NCBI RefSeq assembly: GCF_000621785.1
Contig: NZ_KK211346.1
Span: 511,754 to 575,753, forward strand
Source of the DNA: Ruminococcus flavefaciens ND2009
GTDB taxonomy: Bacteria > Bacillota > Clostridia > Oscillospirales > Ruminococcaceae
Length of the DNA: 64,000 nt
Direction: 5' to 3'
Below are positions 42,305 to 50,547 of this stretch, piece after piece. Position 1 is the first letter of the stretch; every line of letters starts with the position of its first letter. Under the pieces are notes generated by a model. That model saw nothing but the letters and a program-made list of their open reading frames with translations, was not told where the DNA came from and searched no databases. Both the position numbers and the translations under genes were made by a program.

Positions 42305-42498
42305 AAAAAAATCCGCCTTGCCGTCATATAGTGCATAAAACCCGCACGAAGCAGGTGGGTAAACGCCCTTATGCTTCTCGCTCCCTTCTTCCGCAGGGCG
42401 GGAGGTCTGCAGTCCACATACGGAGCCGAATTCCCTTGGATTATGTGTTGGATTATAAAAACTATAATTACCCGAACAAGGCAGAAATTTTCTTTTTC
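42305..42498 (-). ncRNA. ssrS: Probable 6S RNA
   Basis: About 194 nt between a minus-strand SigA promoter and a closing stem CTGCCTTG/CAAGGCGG that is followed at once by T7. Inside are the segment GAGAAGCATAAGG and, further on, CCCACCT ... GGGTTTTATGC and ACGGCA, in the same order as GAGAAGCCTTAA, CACCTT, GGGTTACAGC and CGGCA of E. coli 6S RNA. 6S RNA mimics an open promoter and sequesters SigA polymerase. The order of motifs, size and closing stem support the call; I could not run a covariance search. Confidence 0.7.
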
Positions 42499-42505
42499 TA
42501 TATAT

Positions 42506-42534
42506 ATTATAGCATAGAGTTTTCAAAAAATCAA
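42506..42534 (-). promoter_or_regulatory. SigA promoter of the 6S-like RNA
   Basis: Minus strand TTGATT (42529-42534), 17 bp, TATAAT (42506-42511). Confidence 0.8.
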
Positions 42535-42572
42535 TAGCAATTCTATGTAAAATTATTAAAATTTGGTAAAAG

Positions 42573-42863
42573 TCACTCTTCAAGTGCTTCCTGAAGTCTC
42601 TCCATAAAGAATCTGGATACAGTCTCAAACTCATCATCATCGTCAATGGAAGCCAGTATCTCTTCACCGTCCTCTTCGACAGACTTGAGTATCACAAGCT
42701 CACAGTCGGAATTGAGGAAATCATCATCCTCTACCGCAGGAAGCATTGCAAAATACTGCTCTCCTTCTATTTCAGCAACATCAATAAGCTCAAACTGTTT
42801 CTTATTTCCCTCTTCATCGATAAGCTCGAAAAGGTCGGGAGTATACTCGTTCATTTCAGACAT
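42573..42863 (-). CDS. DUF1292 (YrzB-like) protein
   Basis: 96 aa, start at the ATG behind TAGGAG. Highly acidic; the family pattern is visible: FELIDEEGNKKQFELIDVAEIEGEQYFAMLP (segments FELIDV and EGEQYFAML) then the VILKSVEEDGEE strand and an FxxMERL helix. DUF1292 proteins are small, cytosolic and of unknown role, often near ruvX or udk in Firmicutes; here the gene stands alone beside 6S RNA. Confidence 0.88.
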   Translation of the reverse strand: MSEMNEYTPDLFELIDEEGNKKQFELIDVAEIEGEQYFAMLPAVEDDDFLNSDCELVILKSVEEDGEEILASIDDDDEFETVSRFFMERLQEALEE

Positions 42864-42902
42864 ATCTGTTTCTCCTATCCGGCACTTGCCTTTTATGTAT
42901 AT

Positions 42903-42931
42903 ATTATACACTAATACTTATCAAAAATCAA
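42903..42931 (-). promoter_or_regulatory. SigA promoter of the DUF1292 gene
   Basis: Minus strand TTGATT (42926-42931), 17 bp, TATAAT (42903-42908). Confidence 0.8.
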
Positions 42932-42980
42932 GTGGTAATGCATGGATAGTACAGAATAGTAACTTTTTCTTTGTTTTGTC

Positions 42981-43009
42981 TTGAATTCTTTCCATAAATG
43001 GACTATAAT
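42981..43009 (+). promoter_or_regulatory. SigA promoter of the zinc-ribbon/pyrE transcript
   Basis: TTGAAT (42981-42986), 17 bp, TATAAT (43004-43009), ~30 bp before the start codon. Confidence 0.8.
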
Positions 43010-43039
43010 AATATTATCACAGATAAGGAGGGACATAGT

Positions 43040-43390
43040 ATGATCCATTGCGGAAAACAGATGCTCAGAGGCTTTTTCAAGATTGAAAAGCGAGGTATAC
43101 CGTCCAAGGGCTCATCTCTTGTATATCCCGTCTCTACATTCTATGATGGAGATCAGATGATATGTGAGGTCCCCGTTGATACTACTTTGGGCTACTACTG
43201 TTCTGAATGCGGTATGCTCATAGGTGTTTTCCCTGTCACTCACCCAACAGGCTTTGCAGGCAAATTCAATCAGGATATTGACGATAATATCGATATTCTG
43301 CCAAAGAAGGTCTGCCCCGAATGCGGAGAAAACATCGACCTGGATTATCCGAGGTGTCCTTTCTGCGGTCATATTTTTGAAGCTATATAA
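43040..43390 (+). CDS. Small double zinc-ribbon protein
   Basis: 116 aa behind AAGGAGGG. Three Cys clusters: HCGKQ near the start, YYCSECGM (~59-66), and a C-terminal ribbon CPECGEN ... CPFCGH (~93-112). The basic N-terminal part and the two CxxC ribbons suggest nucleic-acid or protein binding. No family recognised. It precedes pyrE by 53 bp; the gap holds a small hairpin (CCTGC/GCAGG), so co-transcription is likely. Confidence 0.65.
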   Translation: MIHCGKQMLRGFFKIEKRGIPSKGSSLVYPVSTFYDGDQMICEVPVDTTLGYYCSECGMLIGVFPVTHPTGFAGKFNQDIDDNIDILPKKVCPECGENIDLDYPRCPFCGHIFEAI

Positions 43391-43443
43391 TGATCTTAAC
43401 CTGCTTTGCAGGAGGTAATAAATACATAACGGAGGTTATACAA

Positions 43444-44097
43444 ATGACGTACAAGGAAAGTTTTATAAAATTCATGGTGGACTGCGGAGTTCTTACATTC
43501 GGCGAGTTCACTCTCAAGAGCGGTCGAAAGGCTCCCTATTTCATTAACTGCGGCAACTATAAGACAGGTGCTCAGCTTGCAAAGCTCGGCGAATACTACG
43601 CTGAGTGCATCAAGGCAAATAATATTCCTGTTGATACTCTCTTCGGACCTGCATACAAGGGTATTCCCCTTGCAGTTTCGGCTGTTGTCGCACTCAGCAA
43701 TAAGTTCGGTATCGATGTTTCCTACTGCTTCGACAGAAAGGAAGCCAAGGATCACGGCGAAGGCGGTATGTTCGTAGGAAAGACTCTTGAGGACGGCGAG
43801 AAGGTAGTTATCATCGATGATGTAATGACCTCAGGCAAAGCGCTCAGAGAGTCCATGCCCAAGCTTATGACAGCTGCTGACGTCAATGTTACAGGTATGG
43901 TAATAACTGTAGACCGCATGGAGAAAGGAACAGGTGAGCTTTCAGCCGTTCAGGAAGTAAAGCGTGATTTCGGTGTTATCGTATATCCTATAGTAACTAT
44001 GGAGGATATAATCGACGCTATCAGAAATGATATTGTTCCCGGCAAGGAATACCTTGACAAGATGCTTGAATACAGAGAGACCTACGGAGTTAAATAA
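43444..44097 (+). CDS. pyrE: Orotate phosphoribosyltransferase
   Basis: 217 aa, ATG behind CGGAGG. PRPP-binding VVIIDDVMTSGKAL (~120-133), substrate loop GEYYAECI/GPAYKGIP (~75), and KDHGEGG flexible-loop region (~101-107). Converts orotate plus PRPP to OMP in pyrimidine synthesis. Other pyr genes are not in the window. Ends at a bidirectional terminator. Confidence 0.96.
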   Translation: MTYKESFIKFMVDCGVLTFGEFTLKSGRKAPYFINCGNYKTGAQLAKLGEYYAECIKANNIPVDTLFGPAYKGIPLAVSAVVALSNKFGIDVSYCFDRKEAKDHGEGGMFVGKTLEDGEKVVIIDDVMTSGKALRESMPKLMTAADVNVTGMVITVDRMEKGTGELSAVQEVKRDFGVIVYPIVTMEDIIDAIRNDIVPGKEYLDKMLEYRETYGVK

Positions 44098-44098
44098 T

Positions 44099-44132
44099 AA
44101 AAAGCCTGAGAATCCATCTCAGGCTTTTTATT
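44099..44132. terminator. Bidirectional terminator between pyrE and the AAE transporter gene
   Basis: 12-bp stem AAAAGCCTGAGA/TCTCAGGCTTTT, T-runs in both directions. Confidence 0.9.
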
Positions 44133-44138
44133 ATGCGA

Positions 44139-45350
44139 TTACTTGAAAATAATAATAAGAAACTGTGATACAAGTACTACAGAAATAAGCGCTACAGGGT
44201 ATGTTGCTGCATATGCAGAAGCAACATTCTCTGTACCAGCTGTACTAATAAGTGTTCCGAGGGCAGGTGTGGAAGTCATTCCGCCTGTGATAGAACCAAG
44301 GTTATTGAGCAGGCTGAGCTTCAGCACATACTTTGCAAATAGATAACCGATAATCATGGGAACAACTGTCATTATCATTCCGTAGACAAAGTATACCGCA
44401 TCGAAGTACTGAACGAACTTGGCACCGCCCGATACTCCGGCGCCGATAAGGAAGAACATAAGCCCCAGCTCACGGAATACCTTTAGGGTGGATTCCTTGG
44501 GAGTTACAGAGAGCTTGCCGAAGTGACCGAAGTGTCCGAATAAAAGAGAGACAAGCAGGCAGCCGCCTGTGGTGGAAAGTGAGAAATTTCCGAATTTGAA
44601 CGAACCAAGTATGATGCCGATAACCGCTGCAAGAGCAAACGGCATGATACCGAAGCTGTCCATCTCAATAAGCTTATACATCTTCTTTTCCTTTGTATTC
44701 TTGCTTGATGTAGGAGCAAGAAGCTCGCGCTCCTTAGCCATATCAGCTTTTGTGAGCTTGGGAATGATCTGTACAAAAAGAACTACGCCGATTACTCCGA
44801 AAATATATGCAATAGCGTATCCCACAGAAACTATACCCTGGAGATGATCGGTCTGTACCGCATCCTTTGCAGCCGAGAAGCCGGGAGTACTTGTAAGCGC
44901 TCCTGAGAGGATTCCCGTAAGCATTGCAGTAAACTCTTCAGTGGAAAGATCGGTGAAGTTTCTGCCTATCATGATACATCCTGCACAGGCAAGTCCGCCG
45001 CTGAGGATAATGATTATCGCCAGAAGCACATAGGATTTGAAGTTTTTCTTGAAGTTTCCGAAGAAATTCGGTCCCGCAATAAAGCCAACAGCTGTCACAA
45101 AAAGAATAAGTCCGAGATTGTCAACGATCTTCAAGGCATTTCCAACGAAATCGGTATTTATCTCATCAGAGAGCTGCTTATAGAAGATACAGCCATAGAT
45201 AAGAGCCACTATAAAGACACCTGCGGTTCCGAGAGAGATACCCTTTATGGTTATCCTTCCGAGAATATATCCGAGAGCAGCAATGGCAATTACTGAGATC
45301 ATCAGGAACGAAACACCGTGAATAGAAAGAATTCCATTAAAAAAATCCAT
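44139..45350 (-). CDS. AAE-family (AspT/YidE-like) transporter, candidate succinate exporter
   Basis: 403 aa with about ten membrane helices in two repeated halves; each half carries a similar glycine-rich block (LTGILSGALTSTPGFSAA ~138-155 and NLGSITGGMTSTPALGTL ~350-367; shared core GxxTSTP). This duplication defines the aspartate:alanine exchanger (AAE) family, which includes the succinate exporter SucE. The two RCK/TrkA-C domains that usually sit between the halves (total ~540 aa) are missing; only a charged loop (~195-225) is there. It lies 66 bp after the fumarate reductase flavoprotein gene and is last in the fumC-hdr-frd run, so dicarboxylate (succinate) export is inferred from context. 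Confidence 0.75.
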   Translation of the reverse strand: MDFFNGILSIHGVSFLMISVIAIAALGYILGRITIKGISLGTAGVFIVALIYGCIFYKQLSDEINTDFVGNALKIVDNLGLILFVTAVGFIAGPNFFGNFKKNFKSYVLLAIIIILSGGLACAGCIMIGRNFTDLSTEEFTAMLTGILSGALTSTPGFSAAKDAVQTDHLQGIVSVGYAIAYIFGVIGVVLFVQIIPKLTKADMAKERELLAPTSSKNTKEKKMYKLIEMDSFGIMPFALAAVIGIILGSFKFGNFSLSTTGGCLLVSLLFGHFGHFGKLSVTPKESTLKVFRELGLMFFLIGAGVSGGAKFVQYFDAVYFVYGMIMTVVPMIIGYLFAKYVLKLSLLNNLGSITGGMTSTPALGTLISTAGTENVASAYAATYPVALISVVLVSQFLIIIFK

Positions 45351-45388
45351 TATTTATCACTTAACTTTCTTTTCATAATACATATTTC

Positions 45389-45409
45389 GGGACGCCATTA
45401 CGGCGTCCC
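45389..45409. terminator. Intercistronic hairpin between frdA and the transporter gene
   Basis: 8-bp perfect GC-rich stem GGGACGCC/GGCGTCCC. The T-run is on the plus-strand side only, so on the coding (minus) strand it looks like an mRNA-stabilising or attenuating stem rather than a terminator. Confidence 0.5.
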
Positions 45410-45416
45410 TTTTTAA

Positions 45417-47018
45417 TTATTTCTTTCTTGCATAATGCGGGAGAAGCATCGGTGAAGCTGTATCGCCGGCAACACCAGCGGCTTCAAGTTCCTTATTGAA
45501 CTTCTCAATATGTCCGAGAGTGAGTCCCTGAGGCTCAGAAGTCTCCTTAGCCTTGGCAGATGCATAGATTCCTGCGTTTCTGCCGAAAACGATAACATCA
45601 AGGAGTGAGTTGCCCATGAGACGGTTGCGTCCGTGGATACCGCCTGTAACCTCGCCTGCTGCATAAAGATTCTCAACACCTGTTGCGCAGTCATCAGTAA
45701 TATCAAGACCGCCATTCTGGTAGTGAAGTGTAGGATAAACAAGAATAGGTTCCTTGCGGATGTCGATACCGTACTTGCCGAACATTCTCATCATTGCCGG
45801 TATACGTTTTTCGATAGTTCCTTCGCCGTGGATAAGCTCTATCATAGGAGTATCGAGCCAGATAGCCTTTCCAAGGTTAGTCTCTATGCCCTTGTCGCGT
45901 GCTGTACACTCGCGGATAATAGAAGCTGCGGTAACATCTCTTGTCTCAAGGGGATGCATGAATACATCACCGTCTATGTTAACGAGCTTAGCTCCCAGTG
46001 AACGCACCTTCTCTGTAACCAGAGCACCGAATATCTGCTCAGGATAGCCTGTTCCTGTAGGATGATACTGAAGCGTGTCTGCATAAAGAAGCTTTGCACC
46101 AACTCGGTAGCCGAGGATAAGACCATCAGCAGTTGCACCGTAGTGGTTTGAGGTGGGGAAGCCCTGATAGTGAAGTCTTCCTGCACCGCCTGTTGCGATT
46201 ATAACCGTCTTCGCTCTTGCAACAAGAAGCTCCTTGGTCTCCATGTTCATAAGAACAGCACCGGCAGCCCTGCCGTTTTCGTCAAGGATTATCTCAATTG
46301 CTGCTGTGAAGTCAATAACGGGAATACCGCGGTTAATCACTTCATCACGAAGTGTACGCATTATCTCAGCGCCCGAGTAGTCCTTGGCAGCGTGCATTCT
46401 CTTTCTTGAAGTACCGCCGCCGTGAGTTGTTACCATTGTGCCGTCGGGTTCCTTGTCGAACTCTACTCCAAGCTTGTTGAGCCACTGGATAGCCTCGGGA
46501 GCCTTTGTTACGAGCTTCTTTACAAGCTCGGGCTTAGCAGCAAAATGTCCGCCGCCAAAAGCATCAAGGAAATGAATGGCAGGAGAATCATTGGGCTTGT
46601 CAGCAGCCTGGATACCGCCTTCTGCCATCATTGTATTGGCATCACCGATACGAAGCTTTGTAACTATCATTGTCTTTACGCCTGCTTCGTCAGCTTCGAT
46701 AGCTGCGGAAGCACCGGCGCCGCCGCCGCCGATAATAAGTACATCTGTATCATAATCGGGAACTGACAGGTCTACATCGGCAGCAGTGATCCTGCTCTTG
46801 CCCTGAAGAAGAGCTGCAAGCTGTGTGGGGACCTTATCACCCTTATTTACGCCTGCCGAAAGAACTGTGAATTCGTCCTGCTTGTAATCGGGGTGGAAGT
46901 GAGCAAGAAGATCGTCCTTTTCCTCAGCAGTCATACGTCTGGGTTCGAGAGCTGCATTCTCGGCTCTTTTCTCTGCAACTACCTTTGCAAGTTCATTAAG
47001 CTTTTCTATCTTGTACAT
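45417..47018 (-). CDS. frdA: Fumarate reductase-type flavoprotein subunit
   Basis: 533 aa behind GGGGGAGAG. FAD-binding DVLIIGGGGAGASAAIEA (~93-110; core GGGGAGASAA), TMMAEGGIQAA, the THGGGTSRKRMH segment, DTLQYHPTG, HYQNGGLDI (~430, position of the catalytic His/Arg cap region) and RLMGNSLLDVIVFGR (substrate Arg and FAD anchor). It is slightly short because the C-terminal helical tail is reduced, as in soluble thiol:fumarate reductase TfrA-like proteins. No membrane-anchor subunit is coded nearby, so the enzyme is probably cytosolic. Pairs with the Fe-S subunit upstream (13-bp gap). Confidence 0.88.
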   Translation of the reverse strand: MYKIEKLNELAKVVAEKRAENAALEPRRMTAEEKDDLLAHFHPDYKQDEFTVLSAGVNKGDKVPTQLAALLQGKSRITAADVDLSVPDYDTDVLIIGGGGAGASAAIEADEAGVKTMIVTKLRIGDANTMMAEGGIQAADKPNDSPAIHFLDAFGGGHFAAKPELVKKLVTKAPEAIQWLNKLGVEFDKEPDGTMVTTHGGGTSRKRMHAAKDYSGAEIMRTLRDEVINRGIPVIDFTAAIEIILDENGRAAGAVLMNMETKELLVARAKTVIIATGGAGRLHYQGFPTSNHYGATADGLILGYRVGAKLLYADTLQYHPTGTGYPEQIFGALVTEKVRSLGAKLVNIDGDVFMHPLETRDVTAASIIRECTARDKGIETNLGKAIWLDTPMIELIHGEGTIEKRIPAMMRMFGKYGIDIRKEPILVYPTLHYQNGGLDITDDCATGVENLYAAGEVTGGIHGRNRLMGNSLLDVIVFGRNAGIYASAKAKETSEPQGLTLGHIEKFNKELEAAGVAGDTASPMLLPHYARKK

Positions 47019-47030
47019 ATTCTCTCCCCC

Positions 47031-47714
47031 TTACTTCTCGATTTCACGATGGTTGTACATATCCTTGATCTCATCAAGGTTATCTACAGCCTTTGTCATA
47101 AGCTCGGCTATCTTCTCATCAAAGATACCCTCGTTTATCTCGTTTACCCTGTCTGCAAGATGAGCGCACTCCGGAGCGATATACTTACCGTTGAGACGTC
47201 TTGCAAGCATAGCTACCTGAGGGTGAGAGATACCTGCGGGACAGCGTGATGAACATACGCCGCACATTACACAGTCGAAACTCTCCTCTGCGCACTTGTC
47301 ATACTCGCCTCTCTGAGCATATGCGATATACTGCATAACATTGAGTTCCTGAGTACAAGCCTTTGTGCAGGCATTACAGCCGATACAGCTGTATATCTCG
47401 GGATAAAGCTGCATCATTATCTGCTGAGTGGGCTTTATCTCCTCGATATTGTAAACTCTCTTTTCAAGCGGGAAGAAAGGAAGTGTAGCAACGTACATTC
47501 CCTCCTGTATCTCAGTCTGACAGGCAAGACATCCATGGAGCTCTATCTCTCCCTTTATTCTGTATATGGTAGCGCAGGCACCGCAGAAGCCGTTACGGCA
47601 GCCGCAGCCTCTTACCAGCTCGTAGCCTGCGTATTCCATAGCTGTCATTATTGTAAGACCTGCGGGCACCTGGTATCTCTTGCCGAACAGGTAAACATTC
47701 AACATATTATCCAT
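47031..47714 (-). CDS. frdB: Fumarate reductase-type iron-sulfur subunit
   Basis: 227 aa behind GGAGGAG. An N-terminal 2Fe-2S domain (RGCGCRNGFCGACA ... LHGCLAC, ~34-65) and two 4Fe-4S motifs (CIGCNACTKAC ~110-120 and CVMCGVCSSRCPA ~149-161). Unlike classic FrdB/SdhB no 3Fe-4S pattern is present, which fits a soluble electron link rather than a quinol site. Unlike methanogen TfrB it has no CCG domains; these are supplied by the separate hdrB product in the same operon. It would pass electrons to the FAD of FrdA. Confidence 0.85.
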   Translation of the reverse strand: MDNMLNVYLFGKRYQVPAGLTIMTAMEYAGYELVRGCGCRNGFCGACATIYRIKGEIELHGCLACQTEIQEGMYVATLPFFPLEKRVYNIEEIKPTQQIMMQLYPEIYSCIGCNACTKACTQELNVMQYIAYAQRGEYDKCAEESFDCVMCGVCSSRCPAGISHPQVAMLARRLNGKYIAPECAHLADRVNEINEGIFDEKIAELMTKAVDNLDEIKDMYNHREIEK

Positions 47715-47729
47715 GCGAAATTCTCCTCC

Positions 47730-48557
47730 TTAATATTCATCAGGCAGCTCATCGAGCTGATCAAAGCGGAAAACAGGTCCGTCCTTGCAGACGTACTTGC
47801 TGCCGATATTGCAGCGTCCGCACTTTCCTACGGCACACTTCATGCGAAGCTCCATAGTTGTATATACCTGAGTCTCTGTAAAGCCAAGCTCTTTCAGTCC
47901 TGCAAGAGTAAACTTTATCATTATAGGAGGACCGCATATAAGAACTGTTTTATTTATGGAAGGATTGAGTTCCTTGACATAATTGGGAACGAAGCCGACA
48001 TGACCGTCCCAGCCTTCCTGAGGATTATCTATTGTAAGATTTACCTCTATTCCCTCGTCAGCCATCCATTCGTCTATGATCTCCTTGTAATCAACGAGAT
48101 CATCTTTTGAACGTGAACCGTAAACTATCTGCACATCGCCGTAGTCAGAACGGTTATCGCGGACATAATTGATAACTGAACGAAGCGGTGCAAGTCCGAT
48201 ACCGCCTGCGATAAAGAGCAGGTCCTTGCCCTTGAGATCTGTCTCGACCGGGAAATGGTTTCCGTAAGGTCCGCGGATAGTTATCTGCTGACCAACATCC
48301 ATAGCGTGGAGCCAGGTTGTAAGGCAGCCGCACTTCTTTATGCTGAACTCCATAAATTCCTTATTTGTAGGAGAAGAAGTTATTGAGAACATACCCTCGC
48401 CGACACCGGGGATCGAGAGCATTGCGCACTGTCCTGGCATATGCTCGAAGACCTTGCCTCCCTCGGGAGAAACTACCCTGAATGTCTTTACGTCGGGAGT
48501 ATCCTGTCTTATATCGGTAACTACTCCTATGTAAGGTATCAATGTATCATTATTCAT
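47730..48557 (-). CDS. FAD/NAD(P)-binding oxidoreductase subunit (FlxA / hydrogenase-gamma-like)
   Basis: 275 aa, ATG overlapping the upstream stop (ATGA) and behind GGAGG. Ferredoxin-NADP reductase fold: FAD-binding beta-barrel with MPGQCAMLS and FSITSSP (~45-65), NAD site LLFIAGGIGLAPLRS (~115-129), VYGSRSKDDL and LICGPPIMI (~212), ending with a 2Fe-2S site MKCAVGKCGRCNIGS ... C. This is the NADH-entry subunit of Flx complexes and sulfhydrogenases. It likely oxidises NADH for the complex. Confidence 0.88.
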   Translation of the reverse strand: MNNDTLIPYIGVVTDIRQDTPDVKTFRVVSPEGGKVFEHMPGQCAMLSIPGVGEGMFSITSSPTNKEFMEFSIKKCGCLTTWLHAMDVGQQITIRGPYGNHFPVETDLKGKDLLFIAGGIGLAPLRSVINYVRDNRSDYGDVQIVYGSRSKDDLVDYKEIIDEWMADEGIEVNLTIDNPQEGWDGHVGFVPNYVKELNPSINKTVLICGPPIMIKFTLAGLKELGFTETQVYTTMELRMKCAVGKCGRCNIGSKYVCKDGPVFRFDQLDELPDEY

Positions 48558-49576
48558 CACTTTACCTCCAATGCTTTCATTACCTTGACGATGTTCATGG
48601 AAATCGGGCACTTTGATAAGCATCTTCCGCAGCCTACACATCCGAATTCGCCGTTATTGTTTGCAGGGAAATATACAAGCTTGTGCATGAATCTCTGGCG
48701 GAAACGCTCAAGCTGGGTAAGTCTGGGATTACCGTGAGCCATCTTTGTGAAATCGGAATACATACATGAATCCCAGCAGCGGAAACGCTTTATGCCGTGA
48801 CCTGTATTGAAGTCCTTGATGTCATAGCACTGGCAGGTGGGGCATACGAAAGTACAGGTACCGCAGCCGAGACAGCTCTCGGAAAGCTCCCCCCACTTTT
48901 CAGAGTTGAAATGCTCCATCATGCGGTCACCGCCGAATGATTCGGTAGAAAGACCTGCAAGAGGAAGCTTTTTGAGGATAGATCTGGTCTTTTCGCGTGT
49001 CTCCTCAAGCTTTGCAGTATCTCCATCCTCAAGCAGAGATGAGATAGAGTCAATGAACTTCTGTCCCTTTTCGTTGTGAGCTTCAAAGAAAAAGCTCTCA
49101 CCGTCGCTCCAGCAGGCAGCATCGCCCTCGGGAGCTGTTGCGTCTATTCCGAAAACTCCGCAGAAGCAGGTCTCGGAAGGACGTGTACAAGCCATAGTCA
49201 CAACTGTACCATGCTCGCGGCGTGTCTTATAGTAGCTGTCAACAGGTTCAGCAAGAAAGACCTTGTCAAGTATAGTGAAGCTTCTTGCATCGCAGGCACG
49301 TACACCAAAAATAACAAAATCTTCTGATTCCTTGCGAATATCTATTACTTCGATTTTTTTGCCTTCCATTTTGAAGTCAACGAGGTTTTCGGTCTGAGGG
49401 AAGAAGAAGTCTTTGGCACTTCTTACTGTATTGAGGGCATTGCTGAGCTTCATGCCGCTCTCGTACTTCCTGTATTCAGCAGCACCGTCCTCACGGTCTG
49501 TGGGGATATACAGAGTCTGAGAAGCTGAAATAGCCTCAAAAAGTTCGTCCAATTTATCTATTGAAATTTTCAGCAT
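48557..49576 (-). CDS. 4Fe-4S electron-transfer subunit (hydrogenase-beta / FlxB-C-like)
   Basis: 339 aa. N-terminal ~220 residues of the HycB/CooX-unlike 'sulfhydrogenase beta' type with FGVRACDARS (~88-97) and CFCGVFGID (~142), then two 4Fe-4S clusters: CLGCGTCTFVCPTC (~233-246) and CVGCGRCLSKCPISMN (~312-327). It relays electrons between the NADH subunit and the rest of the complex. Its stop overlaps the ATG of the FAD/NAD subunit and its start follows the stop of the paralogous subunit upstream. Confidence 0.82.
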   Translation of the reverse strand: MLKISIDKLDELFEAISASQTLYIPTDREDGAAEYRKYESGMKLSNALNTVRSAKDFFFPQTENLVDFKMEGKKIEVIDIRKESEDFVIFGVRACDARSFTILDKVFLAEPVDSYYKTRREHGTVVTMACTRPSETCFCGVFGIDATAPEGDAACWSDGESFFFEAHNEKGQKFIDSISSLLEDGDTAKLEETREKTRSILKKLPLAGLSTESFGGDRMMEHFNSEKWGELSESCLGCGTCTFVCPTCQCYDIKDFNTGHGIKRFRCWDSCMYSDFTKMAHGNPRLTQLERFRQRFMHKLVYFPANNNGEFGCVGCGRCLSKCPISMNIVKVMKALEVK

Positions 49577-50547
49577 TACTCAACTCCCCTTTCATGAACG
49601 ATACTTGCTTCACAGTCATCGGTCTTGTAATCGTTAAGAGGAGCTCTGGAAGTGGTATCCTCGCCCGCCTGATAGTTGCCGTACAGTGAATTAATATCCT
49701 TGATGAACTTCCTGTTGAGCAGATGAAGCGGTATATTCTGAGGACAAACCCGCGAGCACTCGCCGCAGTCCGTACATCTTCCCGCAACATGGAATGCACG
49801 GATTATGTGGAACATATTCTCCTCGAAGCTGTCAGCAGGAGCCTTGTTCTCAACGCCCGAGTCCGGATTATCGAACACGCACTTCTCACAAGTGCAGGCA
49901 GGACAGACATTTCTGCAGGCATTGCAGCGGATACATTTGGAAAGCTGTTCTCTCCAGAAGTCATACCTCTCCTGAGCAGACATATTCTCAAGCTTCTCCA
50001 CCATATCGAAGCGGTTAGACTCAAGAACATCTCCGTCTTCGCCGATAAGCTCATCATATACAACGTGTTTCTTGCTCTTGCAGCTCTCACACTTTGTGCT
50101 GAGGGCCTCATAATAAGGCATTTTCTCCTCACCATAGAGGGTTTCTATCACAAGTGTGCCGTTATCGTTTTTAGCGCCAAGTATGCCTGTAATTCCCTTT
50201 GCCTTTATCTTTTCGGCATCAAGCTTGGGACCGCCGGGAATTCCGATGATATAAACATTATCGCGTACAACTCTGTGCTCCTTGGTAAGCTGATTAAAGC
50301 TGTAAGTATCACAGGGCTTGAGAAAAGCAAGTATCTTGCCTTCCTTTTTGCTCTCCTTAACAAGATATTTTGATACGTTTGCTGCTGTGAAATCGTCATA
50401 AACGAATTCAGTGTCAAGCTCCTCGGCAGTTTCAAATATTGCGGGAGTAACGTCGTATACGAACTCTCCCCTCTTCCAGCCGATGACGCGGTTTACGGTG
50501 CCGTCAGCCAGAAGCTGCTTTGCTCTGTTTATCATTGCTTCCTGCAT
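49576..50547 (-). CDS. 4Fe-4S electron-transfer subunit (FlxB/C-like paralogue)
   Basis: 323 aa behind GGAGGATT. Similar to the next gene in plan: an N-terminal domain with FLKPCDTYSFNQL (~93-104, compare VRACDARS in the neighbour), CESCKSKK, then CIRCNACRNVCPACTCEKC (~203-221) and CTDCGECSRVCPQNIPLHLL (core CTDCGECSRVCPQN). Two 4Fe-4S sites plus an extra Cys pair. Such paralogous pairs occur in HdrABC-FlxABCD clusters. It overlaps mvhD by 16 bp. Confidence 0.82.
   Translation of the reverse strand: MQEAMINRAKQLLADGTVNRVIGWKRGEFVYDVTPAIFETAEELDTEFVYDDFTAANVSKYLVKESKKEGKILAFLKPCDTYSFNQLTKEHRVVRDNVYIIGIPGGPKLDAEKIKAKGITGILGAKNDNGTLVIETLYGEEKMPYYEALSTKCESCKSKKHVVYDELIGEDGDVLESNRFDMVEKLENMSAQERYDFWREQLSKCIRCNACRNVCPACTCEKCVFDNPDSGVENKAPADSFEENMFHIIRAFHVAGRCTDCGECSRVCPQNIPLHLLNRKFIKDINSLYGNYQAGEDTTSRAPLNDYKTDDCEASIVHERGVE

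Noticed and set aside
42331-42537. 68-codon plus-strand frame in the nrdG-DUF1292 gap
   Set aside because: It is antisense to the probable 6S RNA, with no promoter or ribosome site.
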